Source of the DNA: Rhodoblastus acidophilus
GTDB taxonomy: Bacteria > Pseudomonadota > Alphaproteobacteria > Rhizobiales > Beijerinckiaceae
DNA length: 64,000 bases
Direction of reading: 5' to 3'
NCBI RefSeq assembly: GCF_900187365.1
Contig: NZ_FYDG01000006.1
Coordinates: 1-64,000, forward strand
The notes beneath the pieces are model-generated. The model had not been told where the DNA came from and did no database searches. It saw only the letters and a list, made by a program, of their open reading frames with translations. Below, piece after piece: positions 26,723 through 34,968 of this stretch. Position numbers and translations under genes: made by a program. The stretch's first letter is position 1; the number at the start of each line of letters is the position of its first letter.

Positions 26723-28291
26723 ATGGAATCTTTGACGAATCAAGAGTCGGCCACGCCCGAGGGCGCGGACATGGACGCCATCATGCAGCAGGTCGCCGAG
26801 CACAAGGGCTGTGGAACGTCCGGCGGCTCCGGCAAGTCGAGCTGCGGCTCCTCCGCCGGCTCCGGCGATCTTCCCCCCGATATCTGGGAGAAGGTGAAGA
26901 ACCATCCCTGCTATTCCGAAGAGGCGCATCACCATTTCGCCCGCATGCATGTCGCCGTGGCGCCCGCGTGCAACATTCAGTGCAATTACTGCAACCGCAA
27001 ATATGACTGCGCCAATGAGAGCCGCCCCGGCGTGGTGTCCGAGCGCCTGACGCCGGAACAGGCCGCCAAGAAAGTGGTGGCGGTGGCCTCGACCATCCCG
27101 CAAATGACCGTGCTCGGCATCGCCGGCCCCGGCGATCCGCTCGCCAATCCGGCCAAGACGTTCAAGACCTTCGAGCTGATCTCGAAAACGGCGCCGGACA
27201 TCAAGCTCTGTCTGTCCACCAACGGCCTTGCGCTGCCGGAGCATATCGACACGATCGCCAAATATAACGTCGATCACGTCACCATCACCATCAACATGGT
27301 GGACCCGGAAGTCGGCGCGAAAATCTATCCGTGGATTTTCTACAACCACAAGCGCATCGAGGGCGTCGAGGCGGCGCGCATCCTGTCCGAGCACCAGCTG
27401 CGCGGCCTGGAAATGCTCACCGAGCGCGGCATCCTGTGCAAGGTCAATTCGGTGATGATCCCCGGGATCAACGACCAGCATCTGGTCGAGGTCAACAAGG
27501 CGGTGAAGTCGCGCGGCGCCTTCCTGCACAACATCATGCCGCTGATCTCCGCGCCCGAGCACGGCACGGTGTTCGGCCTCAACGGCCAGCGCGGCCCCTC
27601 CGCGCAGGAGCTGAAGGCGCTGCAGGACGCCTGCGAAGGCGAGATGAACATGATGCGGCATTGCCGCCAGTGCCGCGCCGACGCCGTCGGTCTGCTGGGC
27701 GAGGATCGCTCGGCGGAATTCACCACCGACAAGATCATGGACATGGAGGTGAACTACGACATCGAGGCGCGCCAGGCCTATCAGGCCGTGGTCGAGCAGG
27801 AGCGCCAGGCCAAGGTCGAGGCCAAGAAGGAGGAGTTGGCGTCGCTGGCTGAAGCGCAAAGCGACATCAAGGTGCTGGTCGCCGTCGCCACCAAGGGCTC
27901 GGGCCTGATCAACGAGCATTTCGGCCACGCCAAGGAGTTCCAGATCTACGAACTCTCCACCTCCGGCTCGAAATTCGTCGGTCATCGCCGCGTCGATCTG
28001 TACTGCCAGGGCGGCTTTGGCGACGAGGATTCGCTGGAGACGGTGATCCGCGCCATCAACGACTGTCATGCGGTGTTCGTCGCCAAGATCGGCGCCTGCC
28101 CGAAGGGCGATCTGATCAAGGCCGGCATCCAGCCGGTCGACGAATTCGCCCATGAGTTCATCGAGAAGTCGGCGATCTCCTGGTTCAAGGCCTATCTGGA
28201 GAAGGTGAGCTCCGGCGAGATCGAGCATGCCGCGCGCGGCGACGCCGAAATCCGCCAGGGCGCGTTGATCGCCGCCGAACCCGCGGAATAA
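26723..28291 (+). CDS. nifB: NifB, FeMo-co biosynthesis radical SAM protein
   Basis: A 522-aa protein that makes the 8Fe-9S-C core (NifB-co) by radical SAM carbide insertion. The radical SAM cluster motif CNIQCNYC is at about 83-90 and is followed by the SAM-binding [12 protein letters not shown] region. Additional Cys for the K clusters lie near CKGNSV-type sequence (ILCKVNS) and [10 protein letters not shown] near 310-320. The C-terminal 130 residues ([25 protein letters not shown]) form a NifX-like cofactor-binding domain. The ATG at 26723 follows GAGAGGCACGG. Confidence 0.97.
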   Translation: MESLTNQESATPEGADMDAIMQQVAEHKGCGTSGGSGKSSCGSSAGSGDLPPDIWEKVKNHPCYSEEAHHHFARMHVAVAPACNIQCNYCNRKYDCANESRPGVVSERLTPEQAAKKVVAVASTIPQMTVLGIAGPGDPLANPAKTFKTFELISKTAPDIKLCLSTNGLALPEHIDTIAKYNVDHVTITINMVDPEVGAKIYPWIFYNHKRIEGVEAARILSEHQLRGLEMLTERGILCKVNSVMIPGINDQHLVEVNKAVKSRGAFLHNIMPLISAPEHGTVFGLNGQRGPSAQELKALQDACEGEMNMMRHCRQCRADAVGLLGEDRSAEFTTDKIMDMEVNYDIEARQAYQAVVEQERQAKVEAKKEELASLAEAQSDIKVLVAVATKGSGLINEHFGHAKEFQIYELSTSGSKFVGHRRVDLYCQGGFGDEDSLETVIRAINDCHAVFVAKIGACPKGDLIKAGIQPVDEFAHEFIEKSAISWFKAYLEKVSSGEIEHAARGDAEIRQGALIAAEPAE

Positions 28292-28362
28292 TCCGGCCGA
28301 TGTGATGGACCGCGCCGGTCGCCGCAGGGCGCCCGGCGCCGCCTGAAGAAGGAAGTTTGACG

Positions 28363-28584
28363 ATGGCTTACAAGATCGTCGGTTCGCAATGCACCAATTG
28401 CTCGGCCTGCGAAGCGGAATGTCCGAACCTCGCCATTTCGGAAAAGGGCGGAACCTTTGTCATCGACCCCGCCAAATGCACGGAGTGCATCGGGCATTTC
28501 GACACCGCGCAATGCGTAGCGGTTTGCCCGGTCGACAATACGTGCGTGATTGACACGAGCTACCCGCGCTACCAGCCGGCGTGA
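28363..28584 (+). CDS. 2[4Fe-4S] ferredoxin, second FdxN-type copy
   Basis: A 73-aa ferredoxin very close to FdxN at 25110 ([11 protein letters not shown] then [17 protein letters not shown]), with a slightly longer tail. It is directly downstream of nifB, the usual site of the ferredoxin needed for NifB radical chemistry. The ATG at 28363 follows AAGAAGGAAG. An in-frame TTG at 28357 is an unlikely start. Confidence 0.92.
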   Translation: MAYKIVGSQCTNCSACEAECPNLAISEKGGTFVIDPAKCTECIGHFDTAQCVAVCPVDNTCVIDTSYPRYQPA

Positions 28585-28591
28585 CGGGATC

Positions 28592-28771
28592 GTCCCCTCT
28601 CCCCGTTCACGGGGAGAGGGTTAGGGTGAGGGGCCGGGGCGTTGGCCTCGACGTCATCAGGAAAGCCCCCTCCAAACTGCTTCCCTGACAGCTTTGTAGA
28701 CAGCGCCCCGCCCCTCATCCGTCTCGCCGCCCGCCGGCGGCGATCCACCTTCTCCCGCAAGGGGAGAAGGA
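28592..28771. repeat. Intergenic imperfect dispersed-repeat-like element
   Basis: The stretch has two hairpins: CCCCTCTCCCC...GGGGAGAGGG near 28593-28621 and CCTTCTCCCGCAAGGGGAGAAGG near 28748-28770, with GTGAGGGG / CCCCTCATCC between. This is the layout of short interspersed palindromic elements common in alphaproteobacteria. It sits between the ferredoxin and iscA genes. A function in mRNA folding or as a mobile relic is not known. Confidence 0.65.
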
Positions 28772-28808
28772 AGTCCCGGCCCCTTCCCGCAAATTGAAGG
28801 ACTCCTCC

Positions 28809-29123
28809 ATGACCGCTTTCACCGTCACCCCAAAAGCCCACCGCTTCATGCGCATGATGGTCATGAGCGACGGCGGCCCCGGCGCGGGCTTCCGCCTCGC
28901 CGTGACGCCGGGCGGATGCTCCGGCCTGTCCGCCGACATCGCCGTGCTCGCCGAGCCGCTGCCGGGCGACGCCACGGTCGTGCATGAAGGCGTCAAACTG
29001 TTCCTGCCAGCCGAAAGCCGGATGCTGTTGCAGGGCGTCACCATCGACTTCGCGGACACCCCGACCTCCAGCGGCCTCGTGTTCCACGACCCCAAGCAAC
29101 AGGCTTGCTGCAGCTCGCATTGA
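28809..29123 (+). CDS. IscA/HesB-type protein with variant Cys spacing
   Basis: A 104-aa A-type Fe-S carrier. The first Cys is in TPGGCSGLSAD; the C-terminal pair is QACCSSH, where typical IscA has CxC followed by Gly. This makes the C-terminus a CC-S-S-H variant. It is second of three IscA paralogues in the window. The ATG at 28809 follows AAGGACTCC. Its product likely supplies Fe-S to nif proteins, but the variant C-terminus could alter cluster binding. Confidence 0.85.
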   Translation: MTAFTVTPKAHRFMRMMVMSDGGPGAGFRLAVTPGGCSGLSADIAVLAEPLPGDATVVHEGVKLFLPAESRMLLQGVTIDFADTPTSSGLVFHDPKQQACCSSH

Positions 29124-29124
29124 C

Positions 29125-29661
29125 ATGATCGAGACCGCGTCGCGTCAGACCGAGGTTTTGATCGCCGAAGAGGGGGTGTTGTCGCACCCGCTCTTCGGCG
29201 GCGGTCTTTCAGGGGAAGCCGAACGCGCGCTGGCGCAGGCGGGGTCAAACTACGCGGACGCGCCGACCGCCGAAGCTTTTTTGCGCGAGGCCGAAGCGGC
29301 GGCGCCCGACCATTTCGCGGTGCTGATCGGCTGGTATCGCTATTATTTCTACAAGGGCCGGCTTGAGGAAGCCCTCGCCGTGGGCCAGCGCTGCCTGATC
29401 AAGGTCGCGCGCGAAAAGAATTTTGCGACGGACTGGCGCGAGGTGCGCGCCGACGACGCTGCCTTCGGCTCCTACGACGACGTAATGGCGCGGTTTTTCA
29501 TGTTCTGTCTCAAGGGCTACGCCTATCTGCACATGCGCCTGGGCGATCTGGCGGAAGGCCGCGCCGCCGCCGAAAAACTCCTGACCCTCGATCCCACCGA
29601 CCGCATCAACGCCCGGCTGCTGCTGGACGTGCTCCAGCGCGCGGAGAGCGACGATGAATGA
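29125..29661 (+). CDS. TPR-type helical repeat protein
   Basis: A 178-aa helical protein with TPR-like repeats: SEAERALAQAG-type, FAVLIGWYRYYFYKGRLEEALAVGQ and KGYAYLHMRLGDLAEGRAAAEKLLTLDP. TPR proteins mediate protein-protein contacts. It starts one base after the iscA stop and overlaps the next gene by eight bases, so it is part of a tightly coupled operon. It has no defined role in nitrogen fixation that I know. Confidence 0.75.
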   Translation: MIETASRQTEVLIAEEGVLSHPLFGGGLSGEAERALAQAGSNYADAPTAEAFLREAEAAAPDHFAVLIGWYRYYFYKGRLEEALAVGQRCLIKVAREKNFATDWREVRADDAAFGSYDDVMARFFMFCLKGYAYLHMRLGDLAEGRAAAEKLLTLDPTDRINARLLLDVLQRAESDDE

Positions 29662-30436
29662 CGACATTGACGAAACCATCGACTGGCGCGGCCAACAGGT
29701 CGATTGTCGCGCGTGTCGGCATCAGGACATGCTCGCCGAGGGCAAATGTCGGCTTTCCCACGCCTGCGTCAACGACCGTTACGCCCGGCGCATCGACCGC
29801 TTCTTCAACTGGAATCCGCAGCTCGCCAACGACTATCTCCAGCACGAGCATTTCGAGGTGCGCGCCATCGCCACGAAGCACGCGGCGGTGTTCCTGCTGG
29901 TTCCGCTGCTCGACGATCCCGAGGAGACCGTGCGCTGGAACGCCGCGCGGCGCCTGCCGAAAAAGCACATTTTGAAGCTGCGTCACGACCCGCATCGCGA
30001 GGTGCGCATCCGCATCGTTTCGCTGCTGGAGGACGGCGATCTGGTCCCGATGTTGCAGGATGAAGATTACTATGTCCGTCAGGTGATTGCGCGGAAACTG
30101 GCGCCAAACCTGCTGGAGTGGCTTGTCGGCGATCCCGAGCCGGAAGTGCGCCGGGTGGTCGCGCAGCGCGCGGAGGAAAAACTGCTGCTGCGCATGATGA
30201 TCGACCCGGAGGCGCGGGTGCGGATCGAGGTTTCCAAACGTCTGGCGCCGGAGTTTCTGGCGCGGATGCGGGGGGACGAGGACTGGCGCGTGCGCCACGA
30301 GGCGGCGAACCGGATCGATGTAAAACTGCTGGCGGAGCTGGCGGAGGACGAGGACGAAATGGTGCGCGAGACGGCGCGGGCGCGCCTCGCGCAGGACGGA
30401 ACAAGGGAGCGCGCAAGTGAGCAACATCGTTCGTGA
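29654..30436 (+). CDS. Leucine-rich-variant (LRV) 4Fe-4S repeat protein
   Basis: A 260-aa protein. The N-terminal Cys set (Cys18, 21, 32 and 38) is a 4Fe-4S binding domain; the remainder is a series of short helical repeats (DDPEETVRWNAARRLPKKH, DPHREVRIRIVSLLEDG, DEDYYVRQVIARKLAP and so on), each about 24 residues. This is the LRV protein described in the Azotobacter nif region. Function: probable protein docking surface with a redox or structural Fe-S cluster. It overlaps the TPR gene and the nifZ gene, so translation of the operon is coupled. Confidence 0.9.
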   Translation: MNDDIDETIDWRGQQVDCRACRHQDMLAEGKCRLSHACVNDRYARRIDRFFNWNPQLANDYLQHEHFEVRAIATKHAAVFLLVPLLDDPEETVRWNAARRLPKKHILKLRHDPHREVRIRIVSLLEDGDLVPMLQDEDYYVRQVIARKLAPNLLEWLVGDPEPEVRRVVAQRAEEKLLLRMMIDPEARVRIEVSKRLAPEFLARMRGDEDWRVRHEAANRIDVKLLAELAEDEDEMVRETARARLAQDGTRERASEQHRS

Positions 30437-30737
30437 CAGCGACGTCAATGAACTCGTTGGGTCGCCCTATTTCAATTACGGCGCGAAGGTGCGCGCCCGC
30501 CGCCTCGTCCGCAACGACGGCACTTACGCCGGCAAGGAAATCGGCGAGCTGCTCGTGAAAAAAGGCGAGGTCGGCTATGTCGTGAGCATCGGCACCTTCC
30601 TGCAGCAATTTTATATCTACGGCGTCGAATTTCTCGAAAGCGGCAACCGCGTCGGGATGAAGCGCCGCGAACTCGAACTGGCCGACGCGCTCGGCGACGA
30701 CGAAGACCTTCCCCTGCCGCAGGAGCTGGACGCATGA
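30417..30737 (+). CDS. nifZ: NifZ
   Basis: A 106-aa protein (YFNYGAKVRARRLVRNDGTYAGKEIGELLVKKGEVGYVVSIGTFLQQFYIYGVEFLESG) matching NifZ, involved in P-cluster maturation of the MoFe protein. It begins with GTG at 30417 and overlaps the LRV gene by 20 bases. The next gene is a second NifZ-like protein. Confidence 0.93.
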   Translation: MSNIVRDSDVNELVGSPYFNYGAKVRARRLVRNDGTYAGKEIGELLVKKGEVGYVVSIGTFLQQFYIYGVEFLESGNRVGMKRRELELADALGDDEDLPLPQELDA

Positions 30738-30973
30738 TTGATCCGCGTGAACCGAAATACCAGTGGGGCATGCGCGTGCGCTGCCTGATCGATCTGGTCA
30801 ACGACGGCTCCTTCCCGGACGCCGAGGAGGACGCGGTGCTGGCGCCCGAAGGGACGCTGGGCGAGATCGTCCAGGTCGGCTCGCATGTCGAGAGCAGCAC
30901 GCCGGTCTATATGGTCGAGTTCGAACAGAAATATGTGGTCGGCTGCCTCGAGGAAGAGATCGAGCCGGTTTGA
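30734..30973 (+). CDS. Second NifZ-like protein
   Basis: A 79-aa protein with WGMRVRCLIDLVNDGSFPDAEEDAVLAPEGTLGEIVQVGSHVE, the shared NifZ barrel-like core, and VEFEQKYVVGCLEEEIE. It is shorter than NifZ and starts within the nifZ stop (ATGA). It is probably a paralogue that acts with NifZ or on a different maturation step. It is a distinct gene, not a broken nifZ. Confidence 0.83.
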   Translation: MIDPREPKYQWGMRVRCLIDLVNDGSFPDAEEDAVLAPEGTLGEIVQVGSHVESSTPVYMVEFEQKYVVGCLEEEIEPV

Positions 30974-30986
30974 CGGGAGTTTTGTG

Positions 30987-31241
30987 ATGGGCATTGACGA
31001 AGCCGTCCTGCAGGACGTTGAGGCGACCGTCGCGGCGGCGCAATCGCCGGCGGTGCTGGCCGAATTGCGGCAAAAATATCCGCGCATGGCCTGGCTGCGC
31101 TGCGACGCCCTCGACGTCGACGAGGCGCCGTGGAAGACGGTTGGGCTGTTCGACCTGCATCTGGTTGGCGGCGATCATTGCCCCGGAGTCGTGAAAAATC
31201 CGGCGCAGGCGACCGGCTTCATCCTGGCGCGGCGGGCCTGA
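30987..31241 (+). CDS. Small nif-operon protein (possible DUF6129)
   Basis: An 84-aa protein. It resembles small nif proteins associated with nifZ (possibly DUF6129) but I am not certain. A hydrophobic strand and His in GGDHCPGVVKNP are visible; single Cys residues are near the middle (WLRCDALDVDE) and in DHCPG. The ATG at 30987 follows GGGAG. It is followed three bases later by the DegT-like gene, so the two are co-translated. Confidence 0.65.
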   Translation: MGIDEAVLQDVEATVAAAQSPAVLAELRQKYPRMAWLRCDALDVDEAPWKTVGLFDLHLVGGDHCPGVVKNPAQATGFILARRA

Positions 31242-31243
31242 CC

Positions 31244-32440
31244 ATGACCGAATACGATTACAGCGACGAAGGCGAAGGCCAGTATATCGAGATCCCCGAC
31301 GAGCCGATCCCGATGTCGGATCCCGATCTGACGGCGGAGGAGTTGAAGGCGGTCGAGGCGGTGCTGCGTTCGCCCTTCCTCGGCGCCGGGCCGGTGGTCG
31401 ATGAATTTGAAAAGGCGTTCGCCGCTTATCTGGGCCGCCGCTACGCCATAGCTGTCCCGAGCGGCGCGCTCGGCCTCGCGCTGATCCTGCTGGCGCAGGG
31501 CGTCGGCCCTGGCGACGAGGTGATCGCGCCGTCCTATTCGTTCCGCGAATGTGCGCAGGCCATCGCCGCCATCGGCGCGACGCCGGTTTTCGCCGACATC
31601 GACTATTGGTCGGGCTGCGTCACCGCGAAAAAGGTCGAAGCCAAGCTCACCGACAAGACCAAGGCCATCGTTGTCCTCAACGCCAACGGCCACCCCGCCG
31701 ACTGGACTGTTCTGCGCGACCTCGCCGCCGCCAAAAGCCTGCCGCTGATCGAGGATTGCACGGAATCGCTCGGCTCCCGCTACAAGGGCGAACTGGTCGG
31801 CACGTTCGGCGACGCCAGCTTCTTCGACTTTTCGCAGCCGTGTCCGCTCACCTGCGGCGAGGGCGGCATGATCGTCACCGACAATGTCGATCTGGCCATG
31901 GCGGTCCGCCGCCGCCGTTCTCACGCTTTGGAGGAGCGCGGCTCCGTCGCCGTGACCAGCGCGCCGGCTTTGCAGGCCAAAATGAGCGACATCACCGCCG
32001 CGCTCGGCCTGGTGCAATTGTCGCGTCTCGGCGAAATCCTGGAGAAGCGCCGCGAGACCGAGGAAACCTACGCCAAATTCGTCCAGGCGTTCGAGGGCAT
32101 CAAGCCGCCCTATGTCGGGCCTGACGTCACCGAACTGCACTGGTTCGTCTATGTCGTGCATCTCGGCACGCGCTACGACCGCAAGAGCCGGGACTCCATC
32201 GTCGAGGATTTGGCCACCGAACAGGTTGAGGCCGCGCCCTATAGCGCGCCGCTGCATTTGCAGCGTCATTATTTCGAGCGCGGCTGGCGTCGCGGCGATC
32301 TGCTCGTCACCGAAAAGGTGGCCGATCGCGCCGTCGCCCTGCCGTTTCACTGTCACCTCAGCGCGGAGCAGATCGAGTTCATCGTCGCGACCATGAAGGA
32401 TTCCGTGGCGAATGTGGGCGCCGGCGCCGCCATCTATTGA
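31244..32440 (+). CDS. DegT/DnrJ/EryC1/StrS aminotransferase-fold protein, active-site Lys replaced by Cys
   Basis: A 398-aa fold-type I protein of the DegT/DnrJ family. N-terminal region: PIPMSDPDLTAEELKAVEAVLRSPFLGAGPVVDEFEKAFAAYLG. PLP-pocket residues GALGLALILL, IEDCTESLGSRYKG and GEGGMIVTDN are recognisable. The position of the Schiff-base Lys (normally K-N-L-T-T-G-E-G-G) reads C-P-L-T-C-G-E-G-G, with Cys200 in place of Lys. Aminotransferase activity through a Lys aldimine is thus unlikely. It is nif-operon encoded, between the 84-aa protein and a [2Fe-2S] ferredoxin. Confidence 0.85.
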   Translation: MTEYDYSDEGEGQYIEIPDEPIPMSDPDLTAEELKAVEAVLRSPFLGAGPVVDEFEKAFAAYLGRRYAIAVPSGALGLALILLAQGVGPGDEVIAPSYSFRECAQAIAAIGATPVFADIDYWSGCVTAKKVEAKLTDKTKAIVVLNANGHPADWTVLRDLAAAKSLPLIEDCTESLGSRYKGELVGTFGDASFFDFSQPCPLTCGEGGMIVTDNVDLAMAVRRRRSHALEERGSVAVTSAPALQAKMSDITAALGLVQLSRLGEILEKRRETEETYAKFVQAFEGIKPPYVGPDVTELHWFVYVVHLGTRYDRKSRDSIVEDLATEQVEAAPYSAPLHLQRHYFERGWRRGDLLVTEKVADRAVALPFHCHLSAEQIEFIVATMKDSVANVGAGAAIY

Positions 32441-32504
32441 GGCCGGGGCCGGAGCAAAAGGCGACCGCAAAAAGCGGCGTCAAAAAATAATGGAGTTGGG
32501 AAGA

Positions 32505-32804
32505 ATGGCATCTGTGACTTTGGCGCCTTCCGGCCAGGTGGTCGAGGCGAATGAGGGCGAGTCCCTTCTGTCGGTGATCCTTAAGGCGATCCCCGGTTTC
32601 TCGCATAAATGCGACGGCAAGGCCCAATGCGGCTCCTGCCACATTTTCGTGCTCGAAGGCCGCAAGGGCCTGTCCAAAACCACGCGGGAAGAAAATTCCA
32701 AGCTCGACACGATCGTCGGCGTCAGCGCCAAGTCGCGGCTGGCCTGCCAGAGCAGCGTGCTCGGCACGGAAAACGTCAAGGTCGAAATTCTGAGCTTCGT
32801 CTGA
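32505..32804 (+). CDS. Plant-type [2Fe-2S] ferredoxin
   Basis: A 99-aa ferredoxin with CDGKAQCGSC and a distal Cys in SRLACQSSV, the plant/adrenodoxin-type [2Fe-2S] set. It resembles nif-associated 2Fe-2S ferredoxins of the FdxD class. The start at 32505 has a GGGAAGA ribosome site; an in-frame ATG at 32490 would add five residues without a good site. It ends the nifZ operon. Role: electron transfer to nif proteins or oxidoreductases. Confidence 0.9.
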   Translation: MASVTLAPSGQVVEANEGESLLSVILKAIPGFSHKCDGKAQCGSCHIFVLEGRKGLSKTTREENSKLDTIVGVSAKSRLACQSSVLGTENVKVEILSFV

Positions 32805-33011
32805 TCGTCTTTTCAAGGTCAGACGCAGAAACCTGCGCGGCGGGCGGCCGCGCGGGAAGGGAGTCGGCTTGCCTTTTTCGACAAGCCGGCGACGCGCGCG
32901 GAGGGACCGTCCCCGGCCTCCGCCTGTGCGCGAACGCCCAGGCCTTCTCCGGGATTCGGGCGAAGCGGGAGAAGGTTTGGGATCGGGGGCTTATTGTCAG
33001 GGAGTTCTCAA
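32805..33011. other. Intergenic stretch, no gene seen
   Basis: About 200 bases with no supported CDS or RpoN site. A short inverted repeat near 32863-32893 lacks a T-run, so is not a convincing terminator. Confidence 0.5.
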
Positions 33012-33224
33012 ATGACGACGCAAGTTATCGTCCACGCCTGCTACTATCCCGACGGCACGATCAAGGAGATCGGCGAGCGTCCCGCCAGCATGACGGGTCA
33101 GCAATGGTTCAACTTCCTCTGCCAGAAGGTTCCGCACGCCGGCGCGGCGCTGTCGGGCGGCCGTCACATTTTCCGTCTGACGGCGGGCGACCTCGACGCG
33201 CTCAAGGCGGAGGCCGGCGCGTAA
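33012..33224 (+). CDS. Small 70-aa nif-region protein, unknown
   Basis: A 70-aa protein (CYYPDGTIKEIGERPASMTGQQWFNFLCQKVP then GGRHIFRLTAGDLDALKA). I recognise no family. It has a good ribosome site (GGGAG) and ends before a strong terminator. Two Cys residues are present near each end of the first half. It is in the nif region and likely conserved with it, but this is inference. Confidence 0.65.
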   Translation: MTTQVIVHACYYPDGTIKEIGERPASMTGQQWFNFLCQKVPHAGAALSGGRHIFRLTAGDLDALKAEAGA

Positions 33225-33247
33225 ATCGGTTCAATCGGGCAAGCAAA

Positions 33248-33279
33248 ACCCGCCGGAGGCGTCTCCGGCGGGTCTTTTT
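33248..33279 (+). terminator. Terminator after the 70-aa protein gene
   Basis: An 11-bp perfect stem (33248-33258 with 33263-33273), a GCGT loop and a T5 tract. It ends the plus-strand nif operon before the convergent sufE gene. Confidence 0.92.
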
Positions 33280-33292
33280 ATCGGTGGAAATT

Positions 33293-33718
33293 TCAGGCGG
33301 CGGCGAGGGCGGCGGCGGCGTCGCGCTTGATGCGCTCGACCATGGAGCGCAGACCGTTGGAGCGCTGCGGCGTCAAATGCTGCTCGAAGCCGAGGCGCTT
33401 GAACAAGGCGGGGGCGTCGGCCGCGATGATTTCTTTCGCGGTATGGCCGGAGAAGAAGGCGAGCGTCAGCGCCACCAGCCCGCGCACGATATGGGCGTCG
33501 CTGTCGCCCAGAAAATTCAGAACGGGGACGCCGTCGGCGTTGCGCGCGATGCTGGTTTGCAGCCAGACCTGGCTGGCGCAGCCGCGCACCTTGTTTTCTT
33601 CGGTATGGGCCGCCTCGGGCAACGGGTCGAGGCTGCGGCCGAGTTCGATCAGATAGCGGTAGCGGTCGTCCCAATCGTCGAGGAACTCGAAGCTTTCGAT
33701 GATTTCGTCCAGCGTCAT
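33293..33718 (-). CDS. sufE: SufE family sulfur-acceptor protein
   Basis: A 141-aa SufE. The active-site Cys is in NKVRGCASQVWL (about residue 47); FEFLDDWDDRYRYLIELG is typical of the family. SufE accepts persulfide from a cysteine desulfurase; NifS or SufS could be the partner. The minus-strand promoter candidate at 33756-33770 and a perfect TGT-N10-ACA site at 33787 suggest it is part of the nif regulon. It converges on the 70-aa gene. Confidence 0.92.
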   Translation of the reverse strand: MTLDEIIESFEFLDDWDDRYRYLIELGRSLDPLPEAAHTEENKVRGCASQVWLQTSIARNADGVPVLNFLGDSDAHIVRGLVALTLAFFSGHTAKEIIAADAPALFKRLGFEQHLTPQRSNGLRSMVERIKRDAAAALAAA

Positions 33719-33755
33719 GTCAAACCTTCTCGCTTGCGCGTGTCGCGCCGCCGAT

Positions 33756-33770
33756 GCAAGAAACGCGCGA
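33756..33770 (-). promoter_or_regulatory. Weak RpoN-like site upstream of sufE
   Basis: The minus strand reads TCGCGC-N5-TTGC. The -12 half is perfect, but the invariant GG at -24 is CG, so the site may be inactive or degenerate. It is 37 bases before the sufE start. Confidence 0.3.
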
Positions 33771-33786
33771 CTCCTATTTCGCGCGT

Positions 33787-33802
33787 TGTCGCCTGTCAGA
33801 CA
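33787..33802 (-). promoter_or_regulatory. NifA-type site between sufE and GST gene
   Basis: A perfect TGT-N10-ACA (palindromic) only 16 bases upstream of the weak sufE -24 element, closer than usual. Confidence 0.4.
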
Positions 33803-33807
33803 AGCCC

Positions 33808-34452
33808 TCAGGCGCCTTTCGCCAGGGTTTCCGGCCTGTACCCTTCCTCGCGCAGCACCTGATTGACCGCCGGGCGCGCCAGCATGGCCCGGTAATGCCG
33901 CAAAAGATTGGCCGGCAGTTTCATCCCGACCTTGTCGGCCCAGAACGTCACATAGAACAGCACGGGATCGGCGGCGGAAAATTTGTCCGCGATCCAGTCG
34001 CGGCCTTCCAACTGCTTATCGACCAGAGCGAGGGCCTTTTGCGCCATCGCCAGGCCCTGCGCCTTGACGCTCTCATGCAGCGAAGAATCCGGGCAAAAAT
34101 TGCCCGGCGCGAAATAGCGGGCGAAAGCCTGGCCGTGAATCGCCGAAGTGACGAAAATCATGGTTTCCAACGCCCGCGTCTCTTCCTCGGGGTCGGCGGG
34201 CCACAACTTGCCCTTGCGGCGGGTTTTGGCCAGCCAGAAGGCGATGGCCGCGACCTCCGTCAGCGCGGAGCCGTCCGGGCGCACCAAAGCGGGAATGTTG
34301 GCCTTGGGGTTGATGGCTAGAAATTCGGGTTTGAACTGGTCGCCGGCCGGCAGGTTGACGATATGGGCCTCGAAAACCTCCTCCAACTCCTCCAGCAGAA
34401 TGTGGATGGCGGTCGAGCAGGACCCCGGCGTCATATAGAGTTTCATGGGCAT
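33808..34452 (-). CDS. Glutathione S-transferase family protein, second copy
   Basis: A 214-aa GST. N-terminal domain: MKLYMTPGSCSTAIHILLEELEEVFEAHIVN, INPKANIPALV (cis-Pro) and ALTEVAAIAFWLA. The C-terminal helical domain is complete. It lies in a nif region between sufE and a Rieske gene. It has an in-frame ATG two codons later (34446). Role in redox protection is inferred; substrate unknown. Confidence 0.85.
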   Translation of the reverse strand: MPMKLYMTPGSCSTAIHILLEELEEVFEAHIVNLPAGDQFKPEFLAINPKANIPALVRPDGSALTEVAAIAFWLAKTRRKGKLWPADPEEETRALETMIFVTSAIHGQAFARYFAPGNFCPDSSLHESVKAQGLAMAQKALALVDKQLEGRDWIADKFSAADPVLFYVTFWADKVGMKLPANLLRHYRAMLARPAVNQVLREEGYRPETLAKGA

Positions 34453-34469
34453 TGGCGGATCTCCGACAC

Positions 34470-34484
34470 TGGCGCGTTTCTTGC
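34470..34484 (+). promoter_or_regulatory. RpoN promoter of the Rieske/haemoglobin operon
   Basis: TGGCGC-N5-TTGC followed by A, one mismatch from consensus, 35 bases before the Rieske start. No activator site was found at the usual distance. Confidence 0.75.
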
Positions 34485-34519
34485 AATTTTTATGCGTTTC
34501 CAATTGCAGAGAGACCGCC

Positions 34520-34966
34520 ATGAGCGTCAGCGCGGACAAGCCCCGCCCGGTGGAATATTTCGCCATTTGTGAAGTGGAGGAGATTCCGCGCGGCGGCGCT
34601 CGCGCCTTCGATCTCGCCGAACCGGACGGCGAGGGGCAGAAGCCATTTCGGATCGTCATCGCCCGCAACGCCCGCGGCGATCATTTCGCCTATCGCAACG
34701 CCTGTCCGCACCAGGGCGTGTGGCTGAATGTCGGCTCGGGGACGTTTTTCGACGACAGCGGCGCGTTGCGCTGCGGTCGTCACGGTTCGCGGTTCGATCT
34801 GGAAAGCGGAACCTGCGTCTCCGGTCCCTGCGAGGGCGCGCAGCTCGAAAAGATCGGCGTGGCCGTCGTCACCGGCGACGTGTGCATTCACGGCGTCAAA
34901 CTGGTGGAGGAGCCGCGCAACTGGGACGACGACGAGACCATGGACATCACCATACCCCAAGGCTGA
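34520..34966 (+). CDS. Nif-associated Rieske [2Fe-2S] protein, second copy
   Basis: A 148-aa Rieske ferredoxin-like protein. Ligands are in CPHQGVWLN and CGRHGSRFD, followed by CVSGPCEGAQLEK. It is a close paralogue of the protein at 20088 with an added acidic C-terminal tail (NWDDDETMDI). It heads an operon with an 88-aa protein and a truncated haemoglobin. An electron-transfer role is implied by the fold only. Confidence 0.85.
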   Translation: MSVSADKPRPVEYFAICEVEEIPRGGARAFDLAEPDGEGQKPFRIVIARNARGDHFAYRNACPHQGVWLNVGSGTFFDDSGALRCGRHGSRFDLESGTCVSGPCEGAQLEKIGVAVVTGDVCIHGVKLVEEPRNWDDDETMDITIPQG

Positions 34967-34968
34967 AT

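Noticed and set aside
31244-32440. Calling the DegT-like protein a functional aminotransferase
   Set aside because: The PLP lysine is replaced by Cys200, so transaminase function is not supported.
32863-32893. Hairpin after the [2Fe-2S] ferredoxin gene as a terminator
   Set aside because: The stem has a long loop containing the T-run and no T-run after it; a stronger terminator lies at 33248.
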